Positions 34,936 through 46,125 of a stretch of DNA of 64,000 nucleotides are shown here, piece after piece. How positions within the stretch are numbered: position 1 is the stretch's first letter; the number at the start of each line of letters is the position of its first letter. The notes under the pieces are model-generated. The model was given only the letters and a program-made list of their open reading frames with translations. It did no database searches and had not been told where the DNA came from. Both the position numbers and the translations under genes were made by a program. This DNA is from Bemisia tabaci (lineage: Eukaryota > Arthropoda > Insecta > Hemiptera > Aleyrodidae), in assembly GCF_918797505.1 (NCBI RefSeq), contig NC_092797.1, positions 16,877,372 through 16,941,371 of the forward strand. Reading direction: 5' to 3'.

Positions 34936-35182
34936 GGACCACGTTTAGCAGAAAGGAACCATGCCACATCAGCTGTTGCCAAGTTTAACTGGGCATTTTA
35001 ATTTGTTTGCAAGAGAACGTTTGTTTGGATTCCTTTGAAAATTTTAAAAAAGTTGATTCGTACTTCACAGATAATTTACTGAAATTTGAACAAAAATCCG
35101 CACAAGTGTTTGCCTTTAAACAATTAAACTGCCCAATTTTTGGCAATAGCTTATGTGGCTTCCTTTCTGCTTAATGCGGTTC
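34936..35182. mobile_element. MITE with TTTAGCAGAAAGGAA ends
   Basis: The left GGACCACGTTTAGCAGAAAG pairs with the right end, which reads GAACCGCATTAAGCAGAAAG on the other strand. Inner GCCACAT and TTGCCAA blocks pair too. A partial relative is at 17,975-18,214. Confidence 0.75.
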
Positions 35183-35255
35183 ATTTGAAAATGAAATTCA
35201 TCACAAATGCCACATTTTGCTAGTAACAGAAAAATATAATTTTTTACTGACTGAA

Positions 35256-35288
35256 GTTTTTTTGTTTATCTTCTGTTTCAGGTGAGAA
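35256..35288 (+). promoter_or_regulatory. Candidate recursive splice site 2
   Basis: A long pyrimidine-rich run (35,256-35,277) is followed by CAG (35,279-35,281) and immediately GTGAGA. As at 17,419, acceptor and donor abut with no exon between. It lies 17.9 kb downstream of site 1 on the same strand. Confidence 0.45.
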
Positions 35289-35289
35289 A

Positions 35290-37249
35290 ATTCAGCTCCT
35301 CGCACAGAGATTACAATTCAGACGAAAATTATCATAACGACGGCGAAACTTCGAAACCACGTATCTCGGTTTGCGAAGTTGTAGACTCCCTGCTACATTA
35401 ATTTTTTTAAAATGGAGAACTACTCAACGTCAATTCTTAAAAACTGCCATGGGTTTCCTTCTTTGTGTGAAGAAAATTCTGCAAACACTGCAAGGAATGG
35501 TGCCAATTTGTTCTCCTTTAAAAACATAAATGAGAAGCAAACAGTTTCAAACACTGTAAACGAGATACGTGTTTTTGGAGTTTCACTGTCGATATGTAGC
35601 CCACTCATTATGATTCTGGAGGAAGTACAATATTTCCATGACATTCAGGTAAATCTCAAACATAGTATCTGAATTGATAGGAATTGAATGACGTCATGTC
35701 GTAATATGATATGTCCGTTTGACGACGTGATCTTTCATCGAGGCAGTTGTCAGTAATGGAAATATAGATTAATATCATCCTTTTCAATGCTTTTAGAATA
35801 TTTTAGTCGGTTTCATAGACTTAATAAATATGCACAAAGAATTGCTTTCTTACTTTAGTGCTCCAAGAAAATTCAACTCCTTTTGTCGTCTTCAGGTCGA
35901 GCTTGCAGTTTCATCGTTTAGATATTCTCTTCTCGCGTTCACTTTTTCCCTCGGAACAAATCGCTAATGATACAGCCGAGTCATTTATGACCAAAAAATA
36001 AAGACTGTATTTGAGAAAGGCGAGCAGCGTCGAGTTTTTATTTGCAGTGGACTTAATTCCAGGCTCTCGGTCAAAATTGTTCTGAAAACGACACTCTGTA
36101 ATCAAGGGAGGTGGAGAAAAGGACGCTCATTTTTTCTCGTGATGTACGTGCTGAAGTTCTGGCGCCGCGAGCCCTATATTACGACCAGCTTCACTTTCTC
36201 ATGCAGCTCTGCGCATGGGGTCTCCGTAACGACATTATTTTCTTTCCCAACCAGAATGTGACCGCTTTTTATACATTTCAACCAGGTGAACTCACTATTT
36301 TTCTTGTCAGAGCATAGTACCCTCCAGCGCAGGTCTATCTAGCAATCTCACGTCGTAAAGCCAGAATAGCTCGCTGAATTTGGCAACTTAATATGGGAGT
36401 CATTGGTCGTTGCTCAACAGTTGAAATTTCTTGATTTTCAGGCTTTTTCATGCACATTTGTATCAAAATTCGAATAGTTCTGAAAACTTATATCTGCTGA
36501 GTCTTGATTTTCATCGGTGCCCTGAAATCTGCACGTCACGCGCAAATCAGGGCACCACTCAACAACGGATCAATGACTCTCACATTCAGCTTCTAAAATT
36601 CAGCGTGTGATTCTAGCGTCATACGCAAAACTAAGGCCACAGAGGTACATCTCCTCAGCAAATTTTTTTGTGGACGGAATAAATCCGCGCACCTTTTTTT
36701 TATCCCGTAGCTCCGCATCTTACCAGTTGTTCTAAATCATCCCTTTGCCCGTGTCCTTACGTAAACTTGCATGATGCTTAAGTGTTTTTTGCCGCACGTA
36801 TTTTACGGATGGCACTTTTGAACCGGTTTTTTTTTGGATAGTCACTGTTTTTCCCGTGGCCCTATGCGTTGAGCCTAAGTAATCCTGATGCTTTCGTATT
36901 TTTTACCGCGCGTATTTCTACAAACTGGGATTTTAAGAGAAGTGGTCCGCATAAAATATGTTTGTGCAGCAGGGCCGGATCATGGGCCGCGGCCCATTGC
37001 GGCAAAATGTAGGGGGTGGCAAATTTTGCAAACTTTTTGAATGTAGGTACCAAAAAGAGAGAGAGAAAAATCGGATTCAGAAAATAAATTACAAACGAGA
37101 AAAGGCGACAAAATCTCTCATTTCCTGAGAGTGATAGTATAGTAATTTCTAATTTTGTCGTCTTTCGGTGATACAAAAGACAACACCTTTAATTAGTCGA
37201 GTTAAGAGAGAAACCAAACACGCAGTTTGACCTGGAACGGAGCGGTGCG
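35290..37249. other. Non-coding; one-sided hAT-like terminus
   Basis: 35,340-35,580 shares short motifs with 1-300. At 36,967 CAGGGCCGGATCATGGG resembles a hAT end, but no matching inverted end was found nearby. No gene is seen. Confidence 0.35.
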
Positions 37250-37510
37250 GCGCGGCGGTCGGCCCGAAACGCATAGCGCCTACAAGACCGCAAGAATACT
37301 TCACGCATTGCGCCAAACAGTGTGGTCAGCAGCGGTCGGCGTGAAACGCATAGCGCCTACAAGACTGCATGAATACCTCACGCATTGCGTGGAACGCACT
37401 GCGGTCAGCAGCGATCGGCGTGAAACGCATAGCGCCTACAAGACTGCATGAATACTTCACACATTGTACCAACACAGTGCGGTCGGCGCGGCGGTGGAAG
37501 TTAAAAGTTT
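37250..37510 (+). repeat. Minisatellite, about 78 bp x 3, with shared tail
   Basis: Units with AGCGCCTACAAGAC start at 37,275, 37,352 and 37,431. The array ends in GGCGCGGCGGTGGAAGTTAA, as does 17,571-17,815. Confidence 0.9.
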
Positions 37511-37710
37511 AACCACATTTCTGTTTGTTCTTTCATAATTTTTTCGTTCTTTTTTATTAGTGGAAGGCCTTGTCCAAACAGGGATGGGTTTACGGAACTG
37601 AACTTTTGTTAGTGTTGACAGGGTTTTTACAAAAAATGTGCCCAACACGATTAAACGCGATTCATACGAAATTTAGAAGTACAAATCAGAAAGCTCACTA
37701 AAGAAATCAT

Positions 37711-37812
37711 TTTCTTCATGGTCCCTTGGGCCGGATGAACGAGACGTTTTTCCTCATGGTCCCTCGGGCCGAATACGAACCATTTTTTTCCATGATCCCT
37801 CGGGCCGGAGGC
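37711..37812 (+). repeat. Short tandem repeat, about 37 bp x 3
   Basis: CATGGTCCCTYGGGCCGRA recurs at 37,717, 37,755 and, as CATGATCCCTCGGGCCGGA, at 37,791. Each copy is preceded by a T-rich stretch. Confidence 0.85.
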
Positions 37813-38291
37813 TCCAATGGTGAAATCGAAAATCCCCCAACTCAGAAGAACATCATTCGCATCCTGGAGCTTCTCCGACTAACGGAACCCGGTCGCGTCG
37901 GCCGCGAAGCTCGCTCGAAGCTCGCTCGAAGCTCGATTCCGCTCGGTAGCGCGTCGGGCTCGGAGCATGTATGACATTTGAGGCTGATTAAAGCTCGCTT
38001 GATAAGTTCATCGCGGGATGTGAAGTCATCGTCGTCGGGAGGTGTGAGCGCGAGGTGTGTAATTGCGGTTGCGGGCATTCGCGCTCCGCTCGTGGGCGGG
38101 GGAGGAGTGCGAGATGAACGCTCGCTCGGAATGGGAATGTGTCAGATGCCGTTCGTTGCCGGTGCCCAAGATCAAAGTCGGTTGCGCGCCAACCTTGGCC
38201 TCAGCCGCGACCTGACCCGCCGCCGCGCCGCCGGCGCGGCTGCCGCATGCCGTGCCGGGTTCGCCAGCTACTGCCGGCTCCGATCCGCAGT

Positions 38292-38960
38292 TGCATCATA
38301 CGCTCGTCAGTCGATATTCGATCCGAACAGGTTCAAAAAATTCGAAAATTAGTTCTATGTGGAGACTGGGGAACTTTTCTTTACTGGGGCCTCCATGGTC
38401 CGTATGTGCCAGATGAATACGCATAAATTAGGAAAATGTGGTTTTTTAATGATTAATCCAAAATTCATCTTTTTTGACGAAGCCTATCAGTCGATGTCAC
38501 ATCATACGTTCGTTAGTTGATATTCAATCCGAACAGGTTCAAAAAATCCAGAGGTTAGCTCAATGTGGAGACTGGTGAGCTCCTCTACACGGAGAAAAAA
38601 ACCTCGTGCTTGGGACCCGAAGTTTAGGTCATATGGATCTCTGAAGTTTTCGGATTGAGCATCTGAGCACTTGAGGTCTAGCTGTCGAGGTTCGGATCAC
38701 ACTCCTGAAACTTCAGTTCTACTTCAGATGTGAGAACCGAAGTTTTTTGGATGTGAAAACCGAAGTAATTCAGATGTAAGAACTGAAGTTTCAGATGTGT
38801 GATCCAAACCTCAGCAGCTGGACCTAAAGTGTTCAGATGCTCAATCCGAAAACTTCAGAGATCCATATGACCCAAACTTCGAATCCCACGCACGAAGTTT
38901 TTTTCTCCGTGTATGCTTGGGCTTTGACGGTCACCGTGCAAGAGGAAAACGCAACCATTT
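38292..38960 (+). repeat. 205-bp duplication, second copy split by a MITE
   Basis: CATACGYTCGTYAGTYGATATTC, GAACAGGTTCAAAAAATYC and TGTGGAGACTGG appear from 38,295 and again from 38,500. In the second copy the segment after CTCCTC is interrupted by the MITE at 38,588-38,911 and resumes with TGCTTGGGC..AGGAAAACGC. Confidence 0.75.
38588..38911. mobile_element. Tc1/mariner-like MITE, TA target duplication
   Basis: A 324-bp palindrome with ends CACGGAGAAAAAAAC and its complement, flanked by TA on both sides (38,586-38,587 and 38,912-38,913). The interior repeats GAACYGAAGTT words in both orientations. It has no transposase. Confidence 0.8.
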
Positions 38961-41316
38961 TAAAAATGTGGTGTTTTAACGCAAAAATCATGTTTCCTGG
39001 CCAAGAAATTCCTATTCTGTCTGAAAATCTACTCTTTTTTTACGTTCAGTGCAAGCAAAGTAGAATTATTAAAATTGATCGTGATTACTTCGCACTACGC
39101 TGAAAGAAAAAGTGACACCAAAGTTCGCTGGAGGGAAAGGAGAGTGAAACACAAGAAAGTCCGAGCCTTCGTTGATACTTGGGTTTTCTAAGGCTCTCAT
39201 AATTTTCTGTGTTAAATTAAACGCAAACTGTACTAAAATTAACAAAAAATGTTTGATTGATTAGTGTTTTACTTGTCTAACGAGCTCAGTACGTTAGTTG
39301 TTATACAACAAAAGGACGCAAGTTGCAAGTTGTGTAACTGAATTTCGAAGTCGCAAAACCTCTTCTCGCTAAGTCTACTTTTTTTAACACATCTGTGGGG
39401 CGCCTTCAACTGATAAGCCACTAATATTCCATCTCATTATTCGCAAAAATCAGCAACATTTTGGACAGTAACCTCGCTGTTATATTCTTGTGAGAAATTG
39501 ATTTGTTTGAGTTAATTTTGTAACCTTTGGTTGGCATTAGTACGTCTGTGAAATGATGTACCAGTCACCTTAAATAGTTGAAAAGAAAGAAAAAAACTTA
39601 CCTTTTTAGGACATTCCATGCAAAAACTTGATGTGTCCATACTTACATTTTCTCATAAATTCAGTACAAACTAATAACTATAAGCAGGTTTGTCGAAATT
39701 GGTCATGACCCACTCCTTACAAACTCTTGAAGATTAAATGGACCTGTCGACTCTCATGTGATTTTATCTTCGTCTTTGTATCTTTGTCGTTTTTCCCCTC
39801 TCCTTTGTTTGATTTTTTGTTCGTGTCAGTTCAGATTTTATCATCGACCGATTCACATCAGTCTGAAAGTTCTTGAGAATGCTTTCGTGTGTGTCGTGGC
39901 AGGATTAATAGTTCTTGAAAAGTCAAGAAAAACCTGTGAGAAGAGAGAAACAATCGCACAATATCAGTAGCATCAGGTAGCGCTTGTTTTGTCTTGAATT
40001 TCCATTCCTCATGTATTAATCATCAAACAGCTTGTTGCTTCCTCTATTGCTTAATTTTTCAGGATCCAAAATTAACTCTGGCATAGCACTATGCAAGTCC
40101 CGGAGGTATCTAATTCCTGAAATTGTCTTTAAGGAAAAGGAGAAGACTCTGGTTTGAACGCCGATCTTGCCTTTCTCGTAAAACTTTCTTTATCATTAAG
40201 ATTAAGTCAAAAATAATAATAATAATAATCGATTCGGATATTTTTGCATTATGCATTCATATTAACATAAGATAACATATCTCTTTCTGAAGTGATTATC
40301 TCCTTTACCTCGTAATAACGCCGCCAAAATTTGTTCCGAAATAGGCTGTCACGCTGAAATGAAGCTCCTATTGCAGCCATGTATGCATGCAGTCGGAATT
40401 TTTTATTTAAGTCCGCTCCAAGCATAATTTGTCGCGCATGATGAAGTGATCACATCAAGTCCCTCGGTGATTTTAAAAATGTATTCACAATGTTTCCGGG
40501 GACACAATCAAAGGCTCGCATGTTACAACGATACCATAATGCATGCTCGAAATACTGGCGGGTAATCATATCGAACGAAACGAATCTTTTGGGGAAGTTG
40601 ATCCGAGGCATTGGTTAAGGCCTTGCTTTTGTCACTCCTTTTTTGATGTTGCTTTTCGTTGCGATCATGTAATCAAGCAACTTGCCCATTTAAAGTTGCT
40701 TTGGAGTAATTGATCCGCGGTGATGCAATTGTTTTATAGTTGTTTGCTCAAGTTTTGTTTTATCCTTGTTACTATCGTAATTCTTTATGTCAGCTCCGGT
40801 TATTTTAGTGTCATATTTAAGTCAAACGTAACGTAGAGTGAAAAAATCACCCAAAAACCCGTTTATCTTCCGCACCGTGAGAATTTCTACAAAATCAAAA
40901 TTCAGGAGTATGATGTATAAATGAAAAATGTAAACAAGCTTGAAAGTTGATCAATTGACAATAAAGTCAGTTTTTTTTTTAGAAAAAAGCTTCTTTTCAC
41001 TTTTTTCCCGTCACAGGTAGGCAGTTACTTATATTAAATTCTAGCAGAAAGTTCAAGCACATATGAATTGCAAGACTAAGTTCATCTCCAGTTAATTCAT
41101 ATCCATCTCTTAGCTTTTCCAATCCACTACATTATTGTCCAAACTAATCATACGTCCTCTCTCATGAAAACTAAGTATCATAACAAAACACAGATAGCTT
41201 TTGACGCAAAAAGCCGTTTTGACAAAAGTGTGGGTCATTTCGCCAACGTTCATTTCCTTGTTTCCGTCTGAAAGACTTGAAAAGGGAAGAAAACTCGAAA
41301 GCTGAAGAATTTTTTC
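38961..41316. other. Non-coding sequence, no gene seen
   Basis: AT-rich, with a short ATA run at 40,210-40,228. No exon-like frame is recognised. The candidate splice signal at 41,016 is listed separately. Confidence 0.4.
40990..41022 (+). promoter_or_regulatory. Possible recursive or ordinary acceptor site
   Basis: A strong pyrimidine tract (40,990-41,010) ends in CACAG (41,012-41,016), followed by GTAGGC. The acceptor half is good and the abutting donor half is weak. Confidence 0.3.
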
Positions 41317-41497
41317 AGTGGCGTGGTGTGAATTGCGATATATCGATTGTTATGCCATTTACACCTATGGTAAAGAATCGATTATTAAGGTGTTTGCTGC
41401 GAACACCCTGTTTATCGATCCTTTTCCATAGGTATAAATGGCATAGCAATCGATATTTTATAATTATCGATAATTAGCAATTCACGCCACGCCACTG
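41317..41497. mobile_element. hAT-type MITE, family C (copy 2)
   Basis: A 181-bp element with ends CAGTGGCGTGGTGTGAATTG and its complement. It is flanked by the 8-bp duplication AATTTTTT (41,309-41,316 and 41,498-41,505). The interior has paired ATCGAT blocks around GAACACCCTG, as at 3051-3214. Confidence 0.9.
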
Positions 41498-41835
41498 AAT
41501 TTTTTGGAGGAGCAACTATAATACGTTTAATTTTTATAACCCCCTTCCCCTTCCACAACCTTTTACTGTCTCTAACTACCCTACTTTTCTTTTTCCCTTG
41601 TCATTTCAAAATTAATCCCGCCGTAGAGGAATGATGATGCAAGCTGATAGTAAAAGCACCTCTCGACCATTCTCGATTGTATCCACTCGCTGGGGCAGTT
41701 TACACAAAGCTCGAGTTTCGTTGTCCATCACCTGTAAACTCTCGTGCGCGGGAGTTACATTGCCCCCTCGCTCTCCGAGGGGTGGTCAGCAGACCGTTAC
41801 CGCCGCACTGCCGTGCTAAGGAAGAACGCCGTATG

Positions 41836-43215
41836 CCCGCCCAACACGAAATATTGCAGCAATATTGCAGCAATATTGTCAATATTGAAACAATATTGTC
41901 ATGTAAATATTTCCTTAAATACACTGCAGAAATATGTTGACAATATTGCTAAAATATTTCATGACAATATCGTAACAATATATTTATAAATATGTTTTAA
42001 ATATATTTACAAAATATATTTATGTAATTACTTTTAAAACAGTTTGTAAAATATATTTACAAAATATTTTAAAATTATTTTAGAAATATTAGTTTAAAAA
42101 TATTTGTTTAATATTATGTTAAAAATATTTTATAAATATTTTTGTAATATTTAAAAATTAATTGCTAAAATGGCAAAAAATGGTTTGCGATTTCTGCAAT
42201 TTGCTTTTTTTGGTAAAATGCCCACCCTCGTGGCGAGAACGACAAAACAATTTGCAAAAGTGGTAATTTTATTGTGCGAAAATGGCAAACTATACTTTTG
42301 CGAAATTAACATTACTAGTTTATGCTATTATGGCTAAAATTTTTGCTAGATTTTCAAAATGTTTGCCAAATTAGCGTATGGTTTTGCTCTGTTTACCAAT
42401 TATTTTGCGGAACTTACTAAAATCAATCGCTAGAAAAAAGAAAGGGGGGGAAGAAAAGACAAAAAGAAGGGAAAAAAATAAATAACATAACATAAATACA
42501 TCGACATAAATTCAAACTAGGAAAAAGCTCAAATAATTAAAACTGGAAAAAGACGCAATTATAAAAAAACAGTAATTTGGTAAAGAAAAAAATGAGAGAG
42601 AGTTAAAAAAAACGAAAATTTGTAATACATGAATAGGAATATGTTGAGTACAATTAATAAAGAATTTGAAACACAAATTATAGGATGAAATAAAAAATAA
42701 TAAATAAATAATAAATAATAAATTCTGGTAAAATATTATAAGAATCCGTCAATAAACAAACATATTACGGACTCAGAGGCCTGCGATAGTTAAGAGATTG
42801 AATTTACGGGCCCATCTACATCAAGCCTGGCTGGTCTGGTGGTAAAGTACTGGACCTCGGATATCAACTCCACCCGAGGCGTGGGTTCTAATCCCGACTA
42901 GGACGGCGCGGATTTTAAGGTCAGTAACAACTCTACGATCCACAACCTGGACGCATGTGTACATTAGAAAGAAAATTAGTACCAAAGACGTCTCCTAGAC
43001 TGCGCGCACACGGATATGGAATATGATAACCTCATCGCAAGTCAATATTTTTAAAATATATTATCAATATTACCTTGAAAATATTGCTGCAATATTGTCA
43101 GGGGGGCGGACAACAAACTATTGCAGCAATATTATTTCGATATTGTTAAAATATTGTTAAAATGTTTTTGACAATATTTCAGCAATATTTTTAAAATATT
43201 TCCGTGTTGGGCGGG
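41836..43215. mobile_element. Inserted 1,380-bp AT-rich TIR element
   Basis: The terminal repeats CCCGCCCAACACG and their complement CGTGTTGGGCGGG are flanked by TG on both sides (a 2-bp duplication of the host TG). The ends are followed by arrays of CAATATTGC-like words in both orientations. There is no protein frame. The interior includes a tRNA-derived segment. Confidence 0.8.
42825..42906 (+). ncRNA. tRNA-derived SINE-like head
   Basis: TGGTCTGGTGGTAAAGTACT resembles box A with the D arm of a Pro/Asp/Gly-type tRNA. CCTCGG and CCGAGG can form an anticodon-like stem around an enlarged 13-nt loop, and GTGGGTTCTAATCCC is box B with the T arm. CCTGGCT and GACTAGG give a partial acceptor stem. 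The oversized loop argues against a working tRNA. More likely it is the Pol III promoter head of a SINE. Confidence 0.6.
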
Positions 43216-43442
43216 TGAACATTCGAGAGTTGCCAAATTTCCTTCTATAAAATGTTTATATTTGAAGAAGGTTATGAATATTTTTCCTTCAAATTTTCAG
43301 ATTATTTAGGTAAAATTGCGAACAAAATTATCGTAAACATTGAGAGGAAAATATTCATAAGTTTACCAGGAAATTTGCGTTTTATCAAAGGAAATTTGGC
43401 AACGCTTGATGGCTCATACGGCGTTTTTCCTTAGCATGGCAG

Positions 43443-44785
43443 CGCTCTTGTCGACCCAACCGTCCTCCGGGAGTCCATGGCTCTGACGGCTGACCGCCCG
43501 AGATAAAAAGTTCACGTTACTGCAAGTGAATCGGTTCATGTTAAAACCTCAACAAGTTCAATTTCTGAGTCCAGATGTCCATACGAATGTTCATGCGCTT
43601 GGGTCGGCAGGTAATTGACATAAATGGTTTTAGCTTTGACCGATTGAAGTCTTCAGGTTTTATTCTCCTGTTGATTCGTTTTTTTCTGATGTGGGTGGGT
43701 GCAGGAATACTTTCGACCAGTGCAATGGTCCTGAAAATGCAGTTCAACTGGAGGGGTTTTGAAACATGGAGTACAATTAAAGAAAGCGAAACATAGAATG
43801 TTGAAAGAGACACCCTGCGAATGTGTCAAATTTAGTGGGCGGTCTAGTGTTCTAATTTTATTTTCTTCCAAAATTTCTTCCTCTATTTCATTTTTATAAT
43901 GGAGAAGTATTCAACATCATTCTTTGGAATTTTCGTAGAACATTAATCTTGTAAAGGAGAAAAATCGTGAAATTTTTCAAGAAGCAATGGCGGTGAATCG
44001 TTTCTAATCGAAATTATAAAGCGCGATAAGAAGGCCAAAGTGCTGCAAACACCAAAATGTGATCTGGAAATTTCACCATCCCCTCATTTCCAAAATGGCT
44101 CCCCTCCCTTCTGATATGGTGAAAGTTTTGTCGATGAGGTACGAATAGACTCGCTCCAGGACTGCAAATTGTTTTCCACTGTGCGGTCGAGACCAAATTG
44201 TGGAAGTACCATCCCCCTTTCCTCTCTCGAAGATTTCTAGATTTCCATCCCTTTTGGATTTACAACTATGGCACACATCCAAAAAAACAAAATTACGGTC
44301 AGCGCGTTGCAGAAAATAGCGGAGGCGTAGAACAATCTGCCCCTGAACCCCTGAACCGCGCTTTCTTCGCCGCAGAGACAATTTTCCGGGACATGAGAGT
44401 TAATTTTTCGGATTGTGAGCGTGTCAACTTCAAAATCGCAGTGGCCGAATTTCACTTCGAAGCCCGCTCATCACTTGCACCCCGATTCAGAAAGAGGACT
44501 TCGCCGAAATACGAAAGGTAACCGCTGCTGACGGCAGCAGAGAAAAATTCAAGAGCTGGTCCCAACATTACCTACATCACAGGACAGGACAGGATAATCC
44601 AAAAGTCTCGCACCACCACTGCCATGCTAAGGAAAAACGCCGTATGAACCTAAATGCGTTGCCAAATTTCCTCTGTTAAGATACGAATGTATTGGGGAAA
44701 TTGTAAATATTTTTCTTACAATTTTTGGAATGCTCCCAGAGGTAAACGAAGTTTGGGGTGACCGACTGACCCCCTCGAAATTTTA
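43443..44785. other. Non-coding; one arm of MITE family D
   Basis: 44,619-44,740 is a single arm of family D (CTGCCATGCTAAGGAAAAAC). The overlapping frames at 44,073-44,521 on both strands have no recognisable domain. Confidence 0.4.
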
Positions 44786-45289
44786 CCAGCAGGCTGATTA
44801 TTTTCCGCGTCGATATTGAAATCGTTACGTTAACGCCGTCGTTAGCGGCAAAAGTATAATCGAGCGATTATTTCAGTCCGCGCCGATCGTTAAACCGTGG
44901 CGGGATATTTGAGTCCGTCGATAAGTTAAAGGTTGCTCTACGGCAACCTCTAAGCTAACGATTCGCGGCAAGCTAACCTAACCTAAAAACATACCCGCGT
45001 GACGTCAAGAAAAGAGATGCGTTGTTTTCAACTTACGCCGCCGCGCAGTTGGAGCGCTGCTTGTATCGTAAACGCTCTCTGATTGGTTGATTATTATCTC
45101 TAACGTCGGCAACGTGGGGATCCAGATCGCTAACTTAACGACGGTAAGTTATCGAACGATGAATAACGATCAGCGGAATTCGATGTAAATGATCACTCGG
45201 CTAAAGGACGTCGTTAGAATTCAGTCGTTATCCGTGAGTCGCTAACTTATCGACTTGGATATCGACGCGGAAAATAATCAGCCTGCTGG
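44786..45289. mobile_element. TIR element, 31-bp perfect ends
   Basis: The left CCAGCAGGCTGATTATTTTC continues for 11 more bases, and the whole 31 bp is repeated exactly inverted at 45,259-45,289. The interior is rich in GTTAACG and TCGTTA-type words. No protein. The ends resemble those at 23,300-23,577 (CAGCGGGCTGATTATT), suggesting a related family. Confidence 0.85.
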
Positions 45290-45380
45290 GATTACAGGGG
45301 TGGCGCGGAACTTTCGGATCACCCTGTATATTATTTTCGAGCATGGGCGAGTCGGATCGGAATCGGAATGGTTTTGGGCA

Positions 45381-45436
45381 CCATGTCCATGTCTAAGTCC
45401 ATGTCCATGTCCGTGCCCGTGTCCATGTCCATGTGG
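45381..45436 (+). repeat. Hexamer microsatellite (CCATGT)n
   Basis: CCATGT and variants (CCGTGC, CCGTGT) repeat about nine times. This creates the Cys-Pro-rich and Gly-His-rich frames seen on the two strands, which are not evidence for a gene. Confidence 0.9.
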
Positions 45437-45819
45437 TGAGGCTGTTGGTCTGCGGAGCCCTTTCATAAGCGATCGTGACTCGGTGTATCTACGCCGCATT
45501 CCACGTCTGCCGCGCGCGACGGGCGACGGGCAGTCACAATGCCCGACAGGGCCGCCCCCGCCCATTCTAGGGAAATCGGACACCGTGTTGCCGTTCCCCC
45601 CTGACATCTCTCGTCACCGTGTACGGATCAAATGTATACACGAATAATTGAATCGAGGAAATTAAAAATTCGGTGTTGTTCGAAAGGTTATTGACCTTGT
45701 ACTTCTGTTGCGCGGACTTTCAGTATCATGATTTTTAGCGGGGGTTACTCATTTTTAGCTCCGCAAAGAAGATGATGAGCCCTCCTCCTCGTGATAAACA
45801 GAAGAAAGAACTAGGAAAA

Positions 45820-46125
45820 CAGGGTGTCCACAAGTCCGGAATTTCCGGAAAGCTCGGAAATAGTACTGATTTCTTAAGGGCGGTCTGGAAGTACTGCTAA
45901 AAATCAGAAATTCTGTTAGAAGCAGGTTAGAAGGTTCGGAATTTTTCATTTGTGTCGCAATTTGAGATAGAAATTCAAATCTTTGAAATTTTTCGAATTT
46001 CGTCAAGTGGAGGCGCTGAAAAAGTACTGAAATTCGTTGAGGAGGTACTGAATTTCTCGGGAATGCACTGAAAAAGGACTGCAAAAATATTGATTTTTGT
46101 CCAGCCTGTTTTAATAGACGCCCTG
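45820..46125. mobile_element. CAGGGTGTCTAC-family TIR element (copy 2)
   Basis: The ends CAGGGTGTCCACAAGTCCGG and, on the opposite strand, CAGGGCGTCTATTAAAACAG. The interior resembles 23,576-23,876. Confidence 0.75.

Larger units (their letters stand above)
41808..43442. mobile_element. MITE family D split by a 1.4-kb insertion
   Basis: The left end CTGCCGTGCTAAGGAAGAAC (41,808) and the right end, its near complement (ending 43,442), belong to family D. The sequence ..GCCGTATG stops at 41,835 and resumes with TGAACATTCGAGAGTTGCC at 43,216, exactly as in uninterrupted copies, so the insertion point is defined to the base. Confidence 0.85.

Noticed and set aside
36967..37060. hAT element starting CAGGGCCGGAT
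   Set aside because: Only one terminus is visible, with no inverted partner or target duplication nearby.
37978..38352. 124-codon GC-rich frame
   Set aside because: Overlapping frames on both strands of a GC-rich patch, low-complexity Ala/Arg content, no domain.
44198..44521. 107-codon frame with a competing minus-strand frame
   Set aside because: No recognised domain. Open frames on both strands suggest chance.
44968..44990. Telomere repeat (TTAGG)n
   Set aside because: Only about two units (TAACCTAACCTAA) inside a TIR element.
45255..45647. 130- and 109-codon frames on opposite strands
   Set aside because: Both are driven by the CCATGT hexamer repeat. No domain and no splice context.
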